From SUG1106 sp964651095 (GTDB lineage Bacteria; Bacillota; Clostridia; Peptostreptococcales; Anaerovoracaceae), in contig CAZYWO010000045.1 in assembly GCA_964651095.1 (NCBI GenBank), positions 1 through 14,211 on the forward strand: a stretch of DNA of 14,211 bases, in the 5' to 3' direction. This document shows positions 6,849 to 13,958 of this stretch, piece after piece (the first letter of the stretch is position 1; every line of letters begins with the position of its first letter). The notes under the pieces are model-generated. The model ran no database searches and was not told where the DNA came from. It saw only the letters and a program-made list of their open reading frames with translations. The translations under genes were made by a program, and so were the position numbers.

Positions 6849-7847
6849 TTATGCGATTCCCTGTTCTTTAAAATATTTTAATGCACCAGGGTGAACGTCA
6901 ATCGGCATACCGTTTAAAGCATCTTCTAAAGTAATAACTTTGAATTCATCTTTGACAGCATAAATTTCATCCAAGTTTTCAAATACAGCCTTAGTCATAG
7001 CATATACCGTATCTTCATCAACATTCTTGTTGATGATAGCAACGTGCTTCATAGCTACCGTCGGATATTCTTCAGCATCCATAATCATAGCAGGCATATC
7101 CTCCTGAACCATCGGCTTAACGATAAACTCCGGATATGCTTCTAAACACTTATCTATGGCTTCCTGAGACATTGGGATGAATTTAGTATCTCTGGAATTG
7201 CACATATCAAGTATTGACGCAACTTTTGGCGCTCCGGTTCCAATATAACCGTCTATATGACCGTCTTTCATCTGTGTCATAGCTTCAGATAATGATAAGT
7301 ACTCGATATTAACTTTGTCAGGGTCTACACCGTTCATAGGGAAGAAAATATTTTCTGCAAGGTACGCATCGTTGCTTCCAGGCGCTCCAATGGCAATCTT
7401 CTTGCCCTCCATGTCTTTCCATGTATCTATTCCGCTGGATTTAAGGGCAATCGAATAAGTAATGCCATAGTGGGCACAGAACCATCCCATAACATCGGTT
7501 GTAGGTTCTGTAAAATCCTCAGTCCTTACTTCTAAACCATCGAGGCATACGTTGGAGGATGCAAGACCCAGTTCCCTCTCACCGCTTTGTACGGTTTGTA
7601 CGTTTTCTACAGAGCCTTTAGGGCTTGTAACCGGCGTAAGATTTATGTAATCAATATTGTCATTTACAATCTTTGCGATGCCTGTGCCTAGCATCATATA
7701 GCCACCTGTGGCTGTCATGGTTCCCATCGTGTATTGTCTTAACTGAACTTTGTCTCCGTCATCGTTGGAATCATTGCCGCATCCTGCGAGTAATGTTACC
7801 ATTAAGCAAAAAACTAAAATAATTGCTGCGTGCTTTTTAAACTTCAT
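6849..7847 (-). CDS. TAXI-family TRAP transporter solute-binding lipoprotein
   Basis: The extracytoplasmic binding subunit of the TRAP system, 332 residues from the chosen start. A hydrophobic signal segment ends in the lipobox LLAGC with Cys23, so the protein should be lipid-anchored at the outer face of the membrane. An Asn/Asp-rich linker follows. TAXI hallmarks are YTMGTMTATGGYMMLGTGIA after the linker, KKIAIGAPGSNDAYLAENIF in the middle, and VHPGALKYFKEQGI at the C-terminus. Known or proposed TAXI ligands include glutamate and 2-oxoglutarate, but most members are uncharacterised. The reading frame is open back to a GTG at 7961. I place the start at ATG 7847 because AAAGGA precedes it by 7 bases and the product then has a normal lipoprotein signal. 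The extra 38 residues would bury the signal peptide. The gene heads the operon behind a promoter at 7997-8005. Confidence 0.92.
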   Translation of the reverse strand: MKFKKHAAIILVFCLMVTLLAGCGNDSNDDGDKVQLRQYTMGTMTATGGYMMLGTGIAKIVNDNIDYINLTPVTSPKGSVENVQTVQSGERELGLASSNVCLDGLEVRTEDFTEPTTDVMGWFCAHYGITYSIALKSSGIDTWKDMEGKKIAIGAPGSNDAYLAENIFFPMNGVDPDKVNIEYLSLSEAMTQMKDGHIDGYIGTGAPKVASILDMCNSRDTKFIPMSQEAIDKCLEAYPEFIVKPMVQEDMPAMIMDAEEYPTVAMKHVAIINKNVDEDTVYAMTKAVFENLDEIYAVKDEFKVITLEDALNGMPIDVHPGALKYFKEQGIA

Positions 7848-7942
7848 TTTTTCGTCCTTTCTTTTACTCATACTCTCATGTTGTTTTAAGCCCATGAGCT
7901 CTAAACAAAATATTCCTGCGAACCTGAATGCGAAACTTAAAT

Positions 7943-7952
7943 ACCTCCTTCC
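7943..7952 (-). promoter_or_regulatory. Orphan Shine-Dalgarno sequence in the TAXI leader
   Basis: On the minus strand GGAAGGAGGT is a near-perfect anti-16S match about 95 bases upstream of the TAXI start. No ATG, GTG or TTG lies at the usual distance; the first TTG is about 30 bases away. It falls inside the predicted 5' leader, which also holds a small inverted repeat CTCATG-N12-CATGAG at 7875-7898. It may be a ribosome standby site, the relic of a leader peptide, or chance. Confidence 0.25.
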
Positions 7953-7996
7953 AATTTTCACTTTCCTTTAATCTGTACTTTATCTTCCTGAAAAAA

Positions 7997-8005
7997 ATTA
8001 TAGCA
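7997..8005 (-). promoter_or_regulatory. Extended -10 promoter for the TRAP operon
   Basis: Reading the minus strand, TGCTATAAT is a perfect extended -10 element, with TATAAT at 8002-7997 and TG one base further upstream. No good -35 hexamer stands at 16-18 bases, which is typical of extended -10 or activator-dependent promoters and fits control by the divergent LysR protein. Transcription would begin near 7990, giving a leader of about 140 bases before the TAXI start. Confidence 0.5.
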
Positions 8006-8042
8006 CCCGCTTATTATGCAAGAAAAATATCAAATCGCTATG

Positions 8043-8108
8043 TATCCATATCTTTTTAGTATCGCTGTAAATATTGCTTTTAAGTTTTGGGATGATAAAA
8101 TATGGATA
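8043..8108. repeat. Perfect 9-base inverted repeat flanking the regulator promoter
   Basis: TATCCATAT at 8043-8051 and ATATGGATA at 8100-8108 are exact reverse complements 48 bases apart. One arm is upstream of the lysR -35 box and the other overlaps its -10. The spacing would suit two tetramer-bound half sites. The repeat is seen directly. Binding is inference, and the AT-rich context raises the chance of coincidence. Confidence 0.35.
8074..8101 (+). promoter_or_regulatory. Promoter of the LysR-type regulator gene
   Basis: TTGCTT at 8074-8079 and TAAAAT at 8096-8101 are 16 bases apart, with TG at 8093-8094 giving an extended -10. Transcription would start near 8108, inside the inverted repeats at 8105-8125. 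This suggests autorepression, as is common for LysR genes. Confidence 0.5.
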
Positions 8109-8125
8109 ACAAGTTATCGCAACTT
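8105..8125. promoter_or_regulatory. Overlapping inverted repeats, probable LysR binding site
   Basis: GATAAC-AA-GTTATC (8105-8118) overlaps AAGTT-ATCGC-AACTT (8111-8125). The second, with 5-base arms and a 5-base centre, has the size of a classical LysR box of the T-N11-A kind. The pentamer ATCGC at its centre also occurs at 8034 and 8061 in the same spacer. The site covers the predicted start of transcription of the regulator and lies upstream of the divergent TRAP promoter. The repeats are seen directly; assignment to this regulator is inference from position. Confidence 0.45.
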
Positions 8126-8142
8126 ATATTACAGGAGCTGCT

Positions 8143-9009
8143 ATGGATATTAAAACGTTAAAAAATTTTGTTAAAATTGCAGATCTGGGTTCAATTTCCA
8201 AGGCTGCCAAAGAACTGCACCTTTCTCAACCTCCACTTACAAAACAGATGCAGGCTCTGGAAGCAAGTCTAGGGGTTCGGCTTTTCGACCGTTCGGCTAA
8301 GGGTGTGGAGCTAACAGACGAGGGTAAATTGCTCTATTCCCATGCAGTCTCAATGATCGCCTACGATGAACTTGTCATAAAAGAAATCGCAAATTGCAGC
8401 GGTATCATTCGATACGGCGCTACAACCTCATCAGTAGAACATTCATTATCTCTTGTCAAAGAGTTTAACGCCGATAACAGTTATCAGTTTGAAATCACAG
8501 AGGGGAATACTTTCAATCTTTTGGATCTTCTAAGCAATAATCTGATCGATTTAGCCTTTGTGCGTACACCGTTTAAAATTAACGCCTCGTTGAATCACAC
8601 CAAACTTACCACTGACTGTCTCGTAGTAGCAGGTTCTCCCTCTTTTTTAGAACCATATAATGATACGATATTAACTCACCAGCTATCTAATTTGCCTTTA
8701 ATTGTTATACGTCGCTGGAAAGAACACATAGATTATTTAGCAAACTTAAAAGGTATTTCTCTGAATTATCAGTATATTTGCGATGATAACCGAACTGCTT
8801 TATCCATCGCCAACAATAATATGGGGGTAGCTATCCTGCCGTCTTCCACTATAGATAAGCGTCTTTCCCGCCGGCAGATTGTTGATAAATCCATCGGCGA
8901 CAGTTCCTTTGATACCAGCATTTTTTTGGTCTATCCATCACATAAAAAATTCAACCGCCCTACATTTGAGTTTATAAATTTCGTTCTGTCTAAGGCTTTC
9001 AGCGTGTGA
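8143..9009 (+). CDS. LysR-type transcriptional regulator
   Basis: A 288-residue DNA-binding regulator of normal family length. Residues 1-60 form the winged helix-turn-helix, with FVKIADLGSISKAAKELHLSQ followed by PPLTKQMQALEASLGVRLFDR (about 9-50), and the wing runs to VELTDEGKLLYSHA. The remainder is the periplasmic-binding-protein-like effector domain, recognisable by DLAFVRTP near residue 145 and MGVAILPSS near 228. The ATG at 8143 has AGGAG six bases upstream. The gene is divergent from the TAXI-TRAP-amidohydrolase operon and shares a short control region full of inverted repeats. That is the classic arrangement for a LysR activator of the neighbouring catabolic genes. Its inducer is probably the imported compound or the product of the amidohydrolase, but this is inference. 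Confidence 0.93.
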   Translation: MDIKTLKNFVKIADLGSISKAAKELHLSQPPLTKQMQALEASLGVRLFDRSAKGVELTDEGKLLYSHAVSMIAYDELVIKEIANCSGIIRYGATTSSVEHSLSLVKEFNADNSYQFEITEGNTFNLLDLLSNNLIDLAFVRTPFKINASLNHTKLTTDCLVVAGSPSFLEPYNDTILTHQLSNLPLIVIRRWKEHIDYLANLKGISLNYQYICDDNRTALSIANNNMGVAILPSSTIDKRLSRRQIVDKSIGDSSFDTSIFLVYPSHKKFNRPTFEFINFVLSKAFSV

Positions 9010-9065
9010 GACGGTAGAGCATGTGGTCTTATTTGGCGAAATTATCGGTGGTTTTCTAATACAAT

Positions 9066-9095
9066 AAAAAAAGGGCTATTGCCAGCCCTTTTTCT
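9066..9095. terminator. Bidirectional intrinsic terminator between lysR and tyrS
   Basis: AAAAAGGGCT (9068-9077) pairs with AGCCCTTTTT (9084-9093) around the loop ATTGCC. A run of T follows the stem on the plus strand, and a run of A precedes it, giving a U-tract on the minus-strand transcript as well. It lies between two convergent genes and can stop both the regulator transcript and the housekeeping transcript ending with tyrS. Confidence 0.85.
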
Positions 9096-9128
9096 TTCTC
9101 AATTACATATATAATTCTGATTCGGCAT

Positions 9129-10469
9129 CTAGTCCAGCTCAACCATCTGGAACTTTTTCTTTCCTTTCTGAATAAGCAGCTTGCCTTCTTCATTGAACAT
9201 ATCTAAAGTAACGTTCATCTTTCTGTCAGTTACTTTGTTTCCGGCAACCGTTAAGCCGCCTTGCTCAATAGTTCTGAAACCTTCACTTGTGTTAGGCACT
9301 AAGCCCAGCTCTTTAATGAGAGTAACGATTCCCATGCCTTCGCCCTCAAAATTTGAGCGTGCCATCTTCTTAGTAGGAACATTTGCCATGTCTCCTCCGC
9401 CTGAAAAAGCGGCTCTGGCGCCATCAAGAGCTTTTTTAGCTTCTTCTTCGCCGTGAACCAGTTTGGTTACTTCATAAGCGAGAATTTCCTTAGCCTTATT
9501 AATTTCTGCACCTTCCAGCGATGAAAGCCTTTCGATTTCCTCCATAGGAAGGAAAGTCAACATGCGCAGGCACTTATTAACGTCAGCATCACCTACGTTT
9601 CTCCAGTATTGGAAAAATTCATATGGACTTGTCTTTTCAGGACTGAGCCACAAAGCGCCTTTGGCGGTTTTTCCCATCTTGTTGCCCTCAGAGTTTGTCA
9701 AGAGTGAGAAAGTCATTCCGTAAACTTCTTTGCCGGTCTTCTTTCTTGTAAGTTCTACGCCGCCTATAATATTTGACCACTGATCGTTGCCGCCAAATTG
9801 AATCTTAACGTCAAAGTCACGAGCCATTACCATAAAATCATAGCTCTGCATGAGCATGTAGTTAAGCTCGAAGAAAGTCAGTCCGCCCTCTCTTTCCATT
9901 CTCTGCTTAAAGCACTCTGCACGAAGCATAGTGTTTACATTAAATGCAGAGCCGATTTCTCTTACAAAATCGATGTAGTTAAGAGGTCTGAGCCATCTGG
10001 CGTTATTTACCGTGATAGCCTTACCCGGTTCCGGTTTCTTATTTTCATGACCCGGTTCATATACCCCGTTATTTCCCTCGTATTTCCATTCATCGTCAAA
10101 ATCAAGGAATTTGTCGAAAAGTTTTTTAAACTGCTCGCAGTTATGCTCGATGGTTTCCACCGACATTACCTGACGCATATCAGTTCTGCCCGAAGGATCT
10201 CCTACCATACCTGTGCCGCCTCCGATGAGAACAACCGGCGTATGACCGAATTTCTGCATATACATCATAATGATTACCTGCATGAAATGTCCCACATGGA
10301 GACAATCGGCAGTAGGGTCGAAGCCGATATAGAATTTTACTTTTTCGTTCTGCAAAAGTTCTCTGACCTTTTCTTCATCTGTAGACTGCTCTATAAAGCC
10401 TCTTTCCTTAAGGACATCGTAAACATTGTTGTGCTTGCTTACGCTGTCCGGTATAAAATTAAAATCCAT
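9129..10469 (-). CDS. tyrS: Tyrosyl-tRNA synthetase
   Basis: A class I aminoacyl-tRNA synthetase that activates tyrosine with ATP and loads it on tRNA-Tyr in the cytoplasm. The HIGH motif appears as HVGH at residues 58-61. The tyrosine pocket is seen in YIGFDPTADCLH (47-58) and QFGGNDQWSN (224-233). The KMSKS loop appears as KMGKT at 264-268. The C-terminal S4 RNA-binding domain runs from about 380 (LIKELGLVP...GGLTVAGNKV). The protein has 446 residues, longer than the common 400-420, because of a charged, Pro/Gly-rich insertion at about residues 126-150, just before the VNNARWL segment. ATG 10469 follows GGAGG by about 12 bases. The gene begins 20 bases after upp and appears to be the last of the housekeeping run. 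No T-box leader is present, there being no room for one. Confidence 0.97.
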   Translation of the reverse strand: MDFNFIPDSVSKHNNVYDVLKERGFIEQSTDEEKVRELLQNEKVKFYIGFDPTADCLHVGHFMQVIIMMYMQKFGHTPVVLIGGGTGMVGDPSGRTDMRQVMSVETIEHNCEQFKKLFDKFLDFDDEWKYEGNNGVYEPGHENKKPEPGKAITVNNARWLRPLNYIDFVREIGSAFNVNTMLRAECFKQRMEREGGLTFFELNYMLMQSYDFMVMARDFDVKIQFGGNDQWSNIIGGVELTRKKTGKEVYGMTFSLLTNSEGNKMGKTAKGALWLSPEKTSPYEFFQYWRNVGDADVNKCLRMLTFLPMEEIERLSSLEGAEINKAKEILAYEVTKLVHGEEEAKKALDGARAAFSGGGDMANVPTKKMARSNFEGEGMGIVTLIKELGLVPNTSEGFRTIEQGGLTVAGNKVTDRKMNVTLDMFNEEGKLLIQKGKKKFQMVELD

Positions 10470-10489
10470 TTTTTACTTTTCCTCCAAAA

Positions 10490-11119
10490 TTACTTAGTCC
10501 CGTATAATCTATCGCCTGCATCTCCAAGTCCCGGAAGTATGTATGCGTTTTCGTTCAGTCTTTCGTCTTTAGCCGCTATGTAAATATCAACATCAGGGTG
10601 GGCCTTCTGAAGAACCTCAATTCCTTCAGGCGCTGCAATAAGGCACATAAATACAATATCCTTGCCGCCTCTCTGTTTGATAAAATCTATTGCCGCTGCC
10701 GCACTTCCGCCTGTTGCCAGCATAGGGTCAACTACGAAAATTTTTCTCTTTTCGATATCCACAGGGAGTTTGCAATAATACTCAACAGGTTTGTGAGTTT
10801 CAGGGTCTCTATATAAGCCTACGTGACCTACTTTAGCGTTTGGAACGAGCGCAAGCATACCGTCTACAAAACCCAGTCCTGCTCTTAAAATAGGTACTAT
10901 TGCAATGTCCTCTCCCTTGAGCATTTTCATTTTTGTTTTGCACATAGGTGTTTCAAGTTCAACTTCCTCAAGTTCAAGGTCTCTTGTAGCCTCAAAACCC
11001 ATGAGCATTGCAACTTCCTTTGCAAGTTCTCTGAACTCCTTTACATTAGTGCTTGTCTTTCTCATCAACGCTGTCTTGTGTTGAATTAACGGATGATCAA
11101 ATACGTATACTTTACCCAT
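10490..11119 (-). CDS. upp: Uracil phosphoribosyltransferase
   Basis: Pyrimidine salvage enzyme converting uracil and PRPP to UMP and pyrophosphate. At 209 residues it has the exact family length. The PRPP-binding loop VVDPMLATGGSAAAAIDFIK lies at 129-148, the RAGLGFVDGM segment at 79-88, and the uracil-binding C-terminus NAYILPGLGDAGDRLYGT at 191-208. ATG 11119 has AAGGAG nine bases upstream. It lies 23 bases after rpiB and 20 bases before tyrS, on the same strand, so all three are probably co-transcribed. The rpiB-upp neighbourhood recalls the ywl-glyA-upp region of Bacillus. The identification is firm. Confidence 0.97.
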   Translation of the reverse strand: MGKVYVFDHPLIQHKTALMRKTSTNVKEFRELAKEVAMLMGFEATRDLELEEVELETPMCKTKMKMLKGEDIAIVPILRAGLGFVDGMLALVPNAKVGHVGLYRDPETHKPVEYYCKLPVDIEKRKIFVVDPMLATGGSAAAAIDFIKQRGGKDIVFMCLIAAPEGIEVLQKAHPDVDIYIAAKDERLNENAYILPGLGDAGDRLYGTK

Positions 11120-11142
11120 GTCTTGTATCTCCTTATGTTATT

Positions 11143-11574
11143 TTAAATATTGTCAAGCATGTCCACTCTTCTCTGGTGTCTGCCACCTTCAAATTCCGTG
11201 TCCAGCCATTCATCAACTATCTTTAACGCCAATTCAGGCTCTGTGGTTCTGCCGCCCAAAGCAAGCACATTGGCATTATTATGCTGTTTAGTCAGGTGCG
11301 CCATCTCTACAGAAGTACAAAGCCCGCATCTCACACCTTTAACTTTGTTTGCCGCAATAGAAATCCCTATACCCGTACCACACACTACGATGCCTAAGTC
11401 GGCATTACCGCTGACAACTGCTTCTCCGCAGGCTTTCCCGTAAACCGGGTAATCAACGGATTCCTCCGAATTAGTGCCAAGATCCAGAACCTCAATATTT
11501 CTTTCGCCTAAATGTTTTTTTACATACTCTTTAAGAGCAAAACCGCCATGGTCGCTGGCTACTGCAATTTTCAC
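11143..11574 (-). CDS. rpiB: Ribose 5-phosphate isomerase B
   Basis: Interconverts ribose 5-phosphate and ribulose 5-phosphate in the non-oxidative pentose phosphate pathway, supplying the PRPP precursor used by the next gene, upp. It has 143 residues from the chosen start. The RpiB/LacA/LacB pattern is clear: IAVASDHGGFALKE at the N-terminus with His9, VVCGTGIGISIAANK with the catalytic Cys65, and the conserved KQHNNANVLALGGR with His98. The frame is open to a TTG at 11607, but GTG 11574 is preferred. An AGGAGG lies about 8 bases before it, and the family begins directly with the first beta strand (MKIAVASDH). It lies downstream of tsaC by 74 bases and upstream of upp by 23. In Firmicutes the B-form enzyme is commonly found next to tsaC-type genes. 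Confidence 0.95.
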   Translation of the reverse strand: MKIAVASDHGGFALKEYVKKHLGERNIEVLDLGTNSEESVDYPVYGKACGEAVVSGNADLGIVVCGTGIGISIAANKVKGVRCGLCTSVEMAHLTKQHNNANVLALGGRTTEPELALKIVDEWLDTEFEGGRHQRRVDMLDNI

Positions 11575-11648
11575 TGTTCTCTCCTCCTGTCCGATGGTTT
11601 TTGCCAACTTATCGGCTTTAGCCTATTTTAGCTAAATTACCGGTCGTT

Positions 11649-12674
11649 TTATACGTTTATTATGTTATAGCCTGCCGACTTGAACATTCTGTTCATTACA
11701 GCAAAGCCTACTCCGTCTTCCTTGAGCGCCGCCGCTAAAATCACGTCGACATTGGACTTATCGCAAGCTCTAAGTTTGGCGAAAAATTCCCGCGCCGCCG
11801 CCTCGGGTTCTTTATCGTCGTAAATAATAATTTCGACTTTTTGTCCCCACTGAATTCGTTTCATTTTTTCTTCCGCCATTGCTAAAGCCACAGCGTCTTT
11901 ATCGCCTTGATATATTATCATCTCCGCTTTAGGAGCATAATGTTTATATTTCATACCCGGTGATTTAGGTTTAAAGTCTGCTCCGGTTTGCAGCAGTCCG
12001 CCTCGGTTTAAAATATTAGGTTTTTCTAAAAGTGTGGGATCAATGGCCACTTCTTTGCCGAGAGCTTTGGAGATCATTTCCCCGGTAATAATTCCCGGTC
12101 TTAAAATCATAGGTGTATCTCCGGTCATATCCACCACTGTAGATTCGATTCCGACTTGACAGTCCTCGCCCTCTACAATTGCGTCAATTCTTCCATCAAG
12201 GTCATCAATCACATGTCTAAAAGTGGTCGGGCTGGGTTTGCCTGAAAGATTGGCGCTGGGAGCCGCTATAGGCACTCCGGCGCTTCTTATAAGCGCGGCT
12301 GCCACCGGGCTTGATGGCATCCTGACTGCCACAGTCTCAAGCCCCCCTGTGGTAACCCTTGGAACTATAGGTTTAGCCAGAACTACCATAGTAAGAGGTC
12401 CCGGCCAAAATGCTTCCATAAGCGTGATCACATCTTGAGTGATTCCAACGGTTAATGCGCTTAAATCGTCTTTAGACGATATATGCACAATCATGGGATT
12501 ATCCGAAGGGCGGCCTTTGGCTGCATAGACTTTTCCTACAGCCTCGGCATCAAGAGCATTTGCTCCCAGACCGTACACTGTTTCTGTGGGAAAAGCTACC
12601 AGTCCACCGTCTCTGATAATTTCCGCTGCTTGTTTAATATCATTTTCAGTTGTCCCAAAAATTCTGGTTTCCAA
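11649..12674 (-). CDS. tsaC: Threonylcarbamoyl-AMP synthase, TsaC with Sua5 domain (YwlC type)
   Basis: Makes threonylcarbamoyl-AMP from threonine, bicarbonate and ATP, the first step of t6A37 formation in tRNAs reading ANN codons. The YrdC/TsaC catalytic domain fills about the first 200 residues: GGLVAFPTETVYGLGANA, YAAKGRPSDNPMIVHI, FWPGPLTMVV, and the late GIESTVVDMTG. The linker carries SPGMKYKHYAPKAE, which leads into the C-terminal Sua5 domain seen in long Firmicute enzymes. The frame is open to GTG 12719, giving 356 residues. I prefer TTG 12674 (341 residues) because it has GGAG seven bases upstream and gives a family-like METRIF start. The residues before it look unrelated to the family. 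Both starts are non-ATG, so the choice is not certain. The gene follows prfA, with no prmC between them. Confidence 0.93.
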   Translation of the reverse strand: METRIFGTTENDIKQAAEIIRDGGLVAFPTETVYGLGANALDAEAVGKVYAAKGRPSDNPMIVHISSKDDLSALTVGITQDVITLMEAFWPGPLTMVVLAKPIVPRVTTGGLETVAVRMPSSPVAAALIRSAGVPIAAPSANLSGKPSPTTFRHVIDDLDGRIDAIVEGEDCQVGIESTVVDMTGDTPMILRPGIITGEMISKALGKEVAIDPTLLEKPNILNRGGLLQTGADFKPKSPGMKYKHYAPKAEMIIYQGDKDAVALAMAEEKMKRIQWGQKVEIIIYDDKEPEAAAREFFAKLRACDKSNVDVILAAALKEDGVGFAVMNRMFKSAGYNIINV

Positions 12675-12750
12675 TATTTTTCTCCATTCAGCTTCGACCT
12701 GTATGTCAATGTGAATCACAAGGGTTCTTTCCCTGCGGAAACGCTTCCCG

Positions 12751-12779
12751 TATAGCTAACATATAGCTACTCATATAGC
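12751..12779. repeat. Three copies of TATAGC between prfA and tsaC
   Basis: TATAGC occurs at 12751-12756, 12762-12767 and 12774-12779, with periods of 11 and 12 bases, close to one helical turn. A related TATATA follows at 12784. The repeats lie in the short spacer upstream of tsaC. They may be a protein binding array or a local slippage product. On the minus strand a 22-codon frame (ATG 12774 to TGA 12706) crosses them without a convincing ribosome binding site, so I do not call it a gene. Confidence 0.3.
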
Positions 12780-12800
12780 CGTCTATATAATCAAAGCAAC

Positions 12801-13862
12801 CTAAAAATTCTTCATCTTTTCTGCTTGGTCGCTGGTAATTAATCCATCCACAATTTCATCAATTTCACCATCAAGGAAGCTGTCAAGTTTATAAATCGTC
12901 ATTCCGATTCTATGATCGGTAACTCTGCCCTGAGGGAAATTATAAGTTCTGATACGTTCACTTCTGTCGCCCGAACCTACCTGACTCCTTCTTTCTGCGG
13001 AAATCTCCGCATTCTGCTCTTGAAGCTTCATATCGTAAAGTCTGGAACGCAAAACCTTAAATGCTTTGTCTTTATTCTTAATCTGTGATTTTTCATCCTG
13101 ACAAGTCACCACAAGTCCAGTAGGGATATGAGTCAAACGAACAGCAGAGTCGGTAGTGTTTACGCATTGTCCGCCGTTACCGGATGAACGATATACGTCA
13201 ACTCTGACGTCGTTAGGATTGATTTCCACTTCAACATCATCCACTTCAGGAAGAACGGCGATTGTCGCTGCTGAAGTATGGATTCTGCCGGAGCTTTCAG
13301 TTTCAGGTACACGCTGAACCCTGTGAGTGCCGCTCTCATACTTAAGTCTGGAATAAGCTCCCTTTCCTTTAATAAGCACACTGGCTTCTTTAATTCCGCC
13401 GATTCCTGTGTCATTGACATCCATAATTTCTGCTTTCCAGCCGCGGCGTTCTGCGTATCTCAAATACATTCTGAGAAGGTCCTGCCCAAACAACGCAGCC
13501 TCCTCGCCGCCTGTACCGGCTCTTACTTCCAGAATTACGTTCTTTTCATCGTTAGGGTCTTTTGGAAGAAGCAAAATTTTCAGTTCATCTTCCATTACAG
13601 GAATTTTATCTTCAAGGTCGGCAAGCTCCATCTTTGCCAGCTCTCTCAGTTCCTCGTCGCCCATTTCAAGCATCTCTTTTGCCTCGGAAATGCCTTCCTT
13701 TGCCTTTTTGTATTCTTTATATTTATTCACGATTGGTTCCATCTCGCCCATCTCTTTGATGTGCTTTTGCCAAACGGGTTGATTATTTATGATGTCCGGG
13801 TCTGAAACTTTTAGGGAAAGCTCTTCATATTTCTCTAATATAAAATCCAGTTTGTCAAACAT
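12801..13862 (-). CDS. prfA: Peptide chain release factor 1
   Basis: Recognises UAA and UAG stop codons in the ribosomal A site and triggers release of the finished protein. It has 353 residues, the usual RF1 length. The codon-recognition tripeptide is of the PxT type, seen as Pro186-Glu187-Thr188 in HRVQRVPETESSGRIHTSA; RF2 would show SPF. The catalytic GGQ is Gly230-Gly231-Gln232 in SSGNGGQCVNTTDSAVR, where the residue after Gln is Cys rather than the common His. ATG 13862 has a GAGGAG ribosome binding site about six bases upstream. The Gln of GGQ is normally methylated by PrmC, whose gene often adjoins prfA but is missing here. The gene has its own plausible promoter at 13899-13926 after the rpmE terminator. 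Confidence 0.97.
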   Translation of the reverse strand: MFDKLDFILEKYEELSLKVSDPDIINNQPVWQKHIKEMGEMEPIVNKYKEYKKAKEGISEAKEMLEMGDEELRELAKMELADLEDKIPVMEDELKILLLPKDPNDEKNVILEVRAGTGGEEAALFGQDLLRMYLRYAERRGWKAEIMDVNDTGIGGIKEASVLIKGKGAYSRLKYESGTHRVQRVPETESSGRIHTSAATIAVLPEVDDVEVEINPNDVRVDVYRSSGNGGQCVNTTDSAVRLTHIPTGLVVTCQDEKSQIKNKDKAFKVLRSRLYDMKLQEQNAEISAERRSQVGSGDRSERIRTYNFPQGRVTDHRIGMTIYKLDSFLDGEIDEIVDGLITSDQAEKMKNF

Positions 13863-13898
13863 TTTTATCTCCTCAAAATAATTACTTAACTCTATTTT

Positions 13899-13926
13899 AC
13901 TATATTTTTATTCATCTTTTTCTAAA
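13899..13926 (-). promoter_or_regulatory. Probable promoter for prfA and downstream genes
   Basis: On the minus strand TTTAGA (13926-13921) and TATAGT (13904-13899) are separated by 16 bases. They match the vegetative consensus at four and five of six positions. The region is very AT-rich, so alternatives exist. It lies between the rpmE terminator and the prfA start and could drive the prfA-tsaC-rpiB-upp-tyrS run. Confidence 0.35.
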
Positions 13927-13958
13927 CTATTATTTTACCATAAATTATGTCATAAAGA

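Noticed and set aside
7848..7961. N-terminal extension of the TAXI protein from GTG 7961
   Set aside because: It would place 38 residues before a complete lipoprotein signal peptide, and the downstream ATG has its own ribosome binding site. A transcription start near 7990 would still allow it, so it is rejected on protein grounds.
10470..10489. Possible T-box riboswitch controlling tyrS
   Set aside because: Only 20 bases separate upp and tyrS, too short for any T-box, and none of its conserved elements is visible.
9798..10583. 261-codon plus-strand open frame opposite tyrS and upp
   Set aside because: It is fully antisense to two confidently identified genes, has no recognisable domain, and its amino acid content is what a shadow frame of those genes gives.
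12706..12774. 22-codon minus-strand frame between prfA and tsaC
   Set aside because: It has no convincing ribosome binding site and the size is within chance. The amino acid string resembles no known peptide, and it overlaps the upstream tsaC start candidate.
13278..13805. 175-codon plus-strand open frame opposite prfA
   Set aside because: It is antisense to prfA, with Cys/Phe/His-rich content typical of a shadow frame and no family resemblance.
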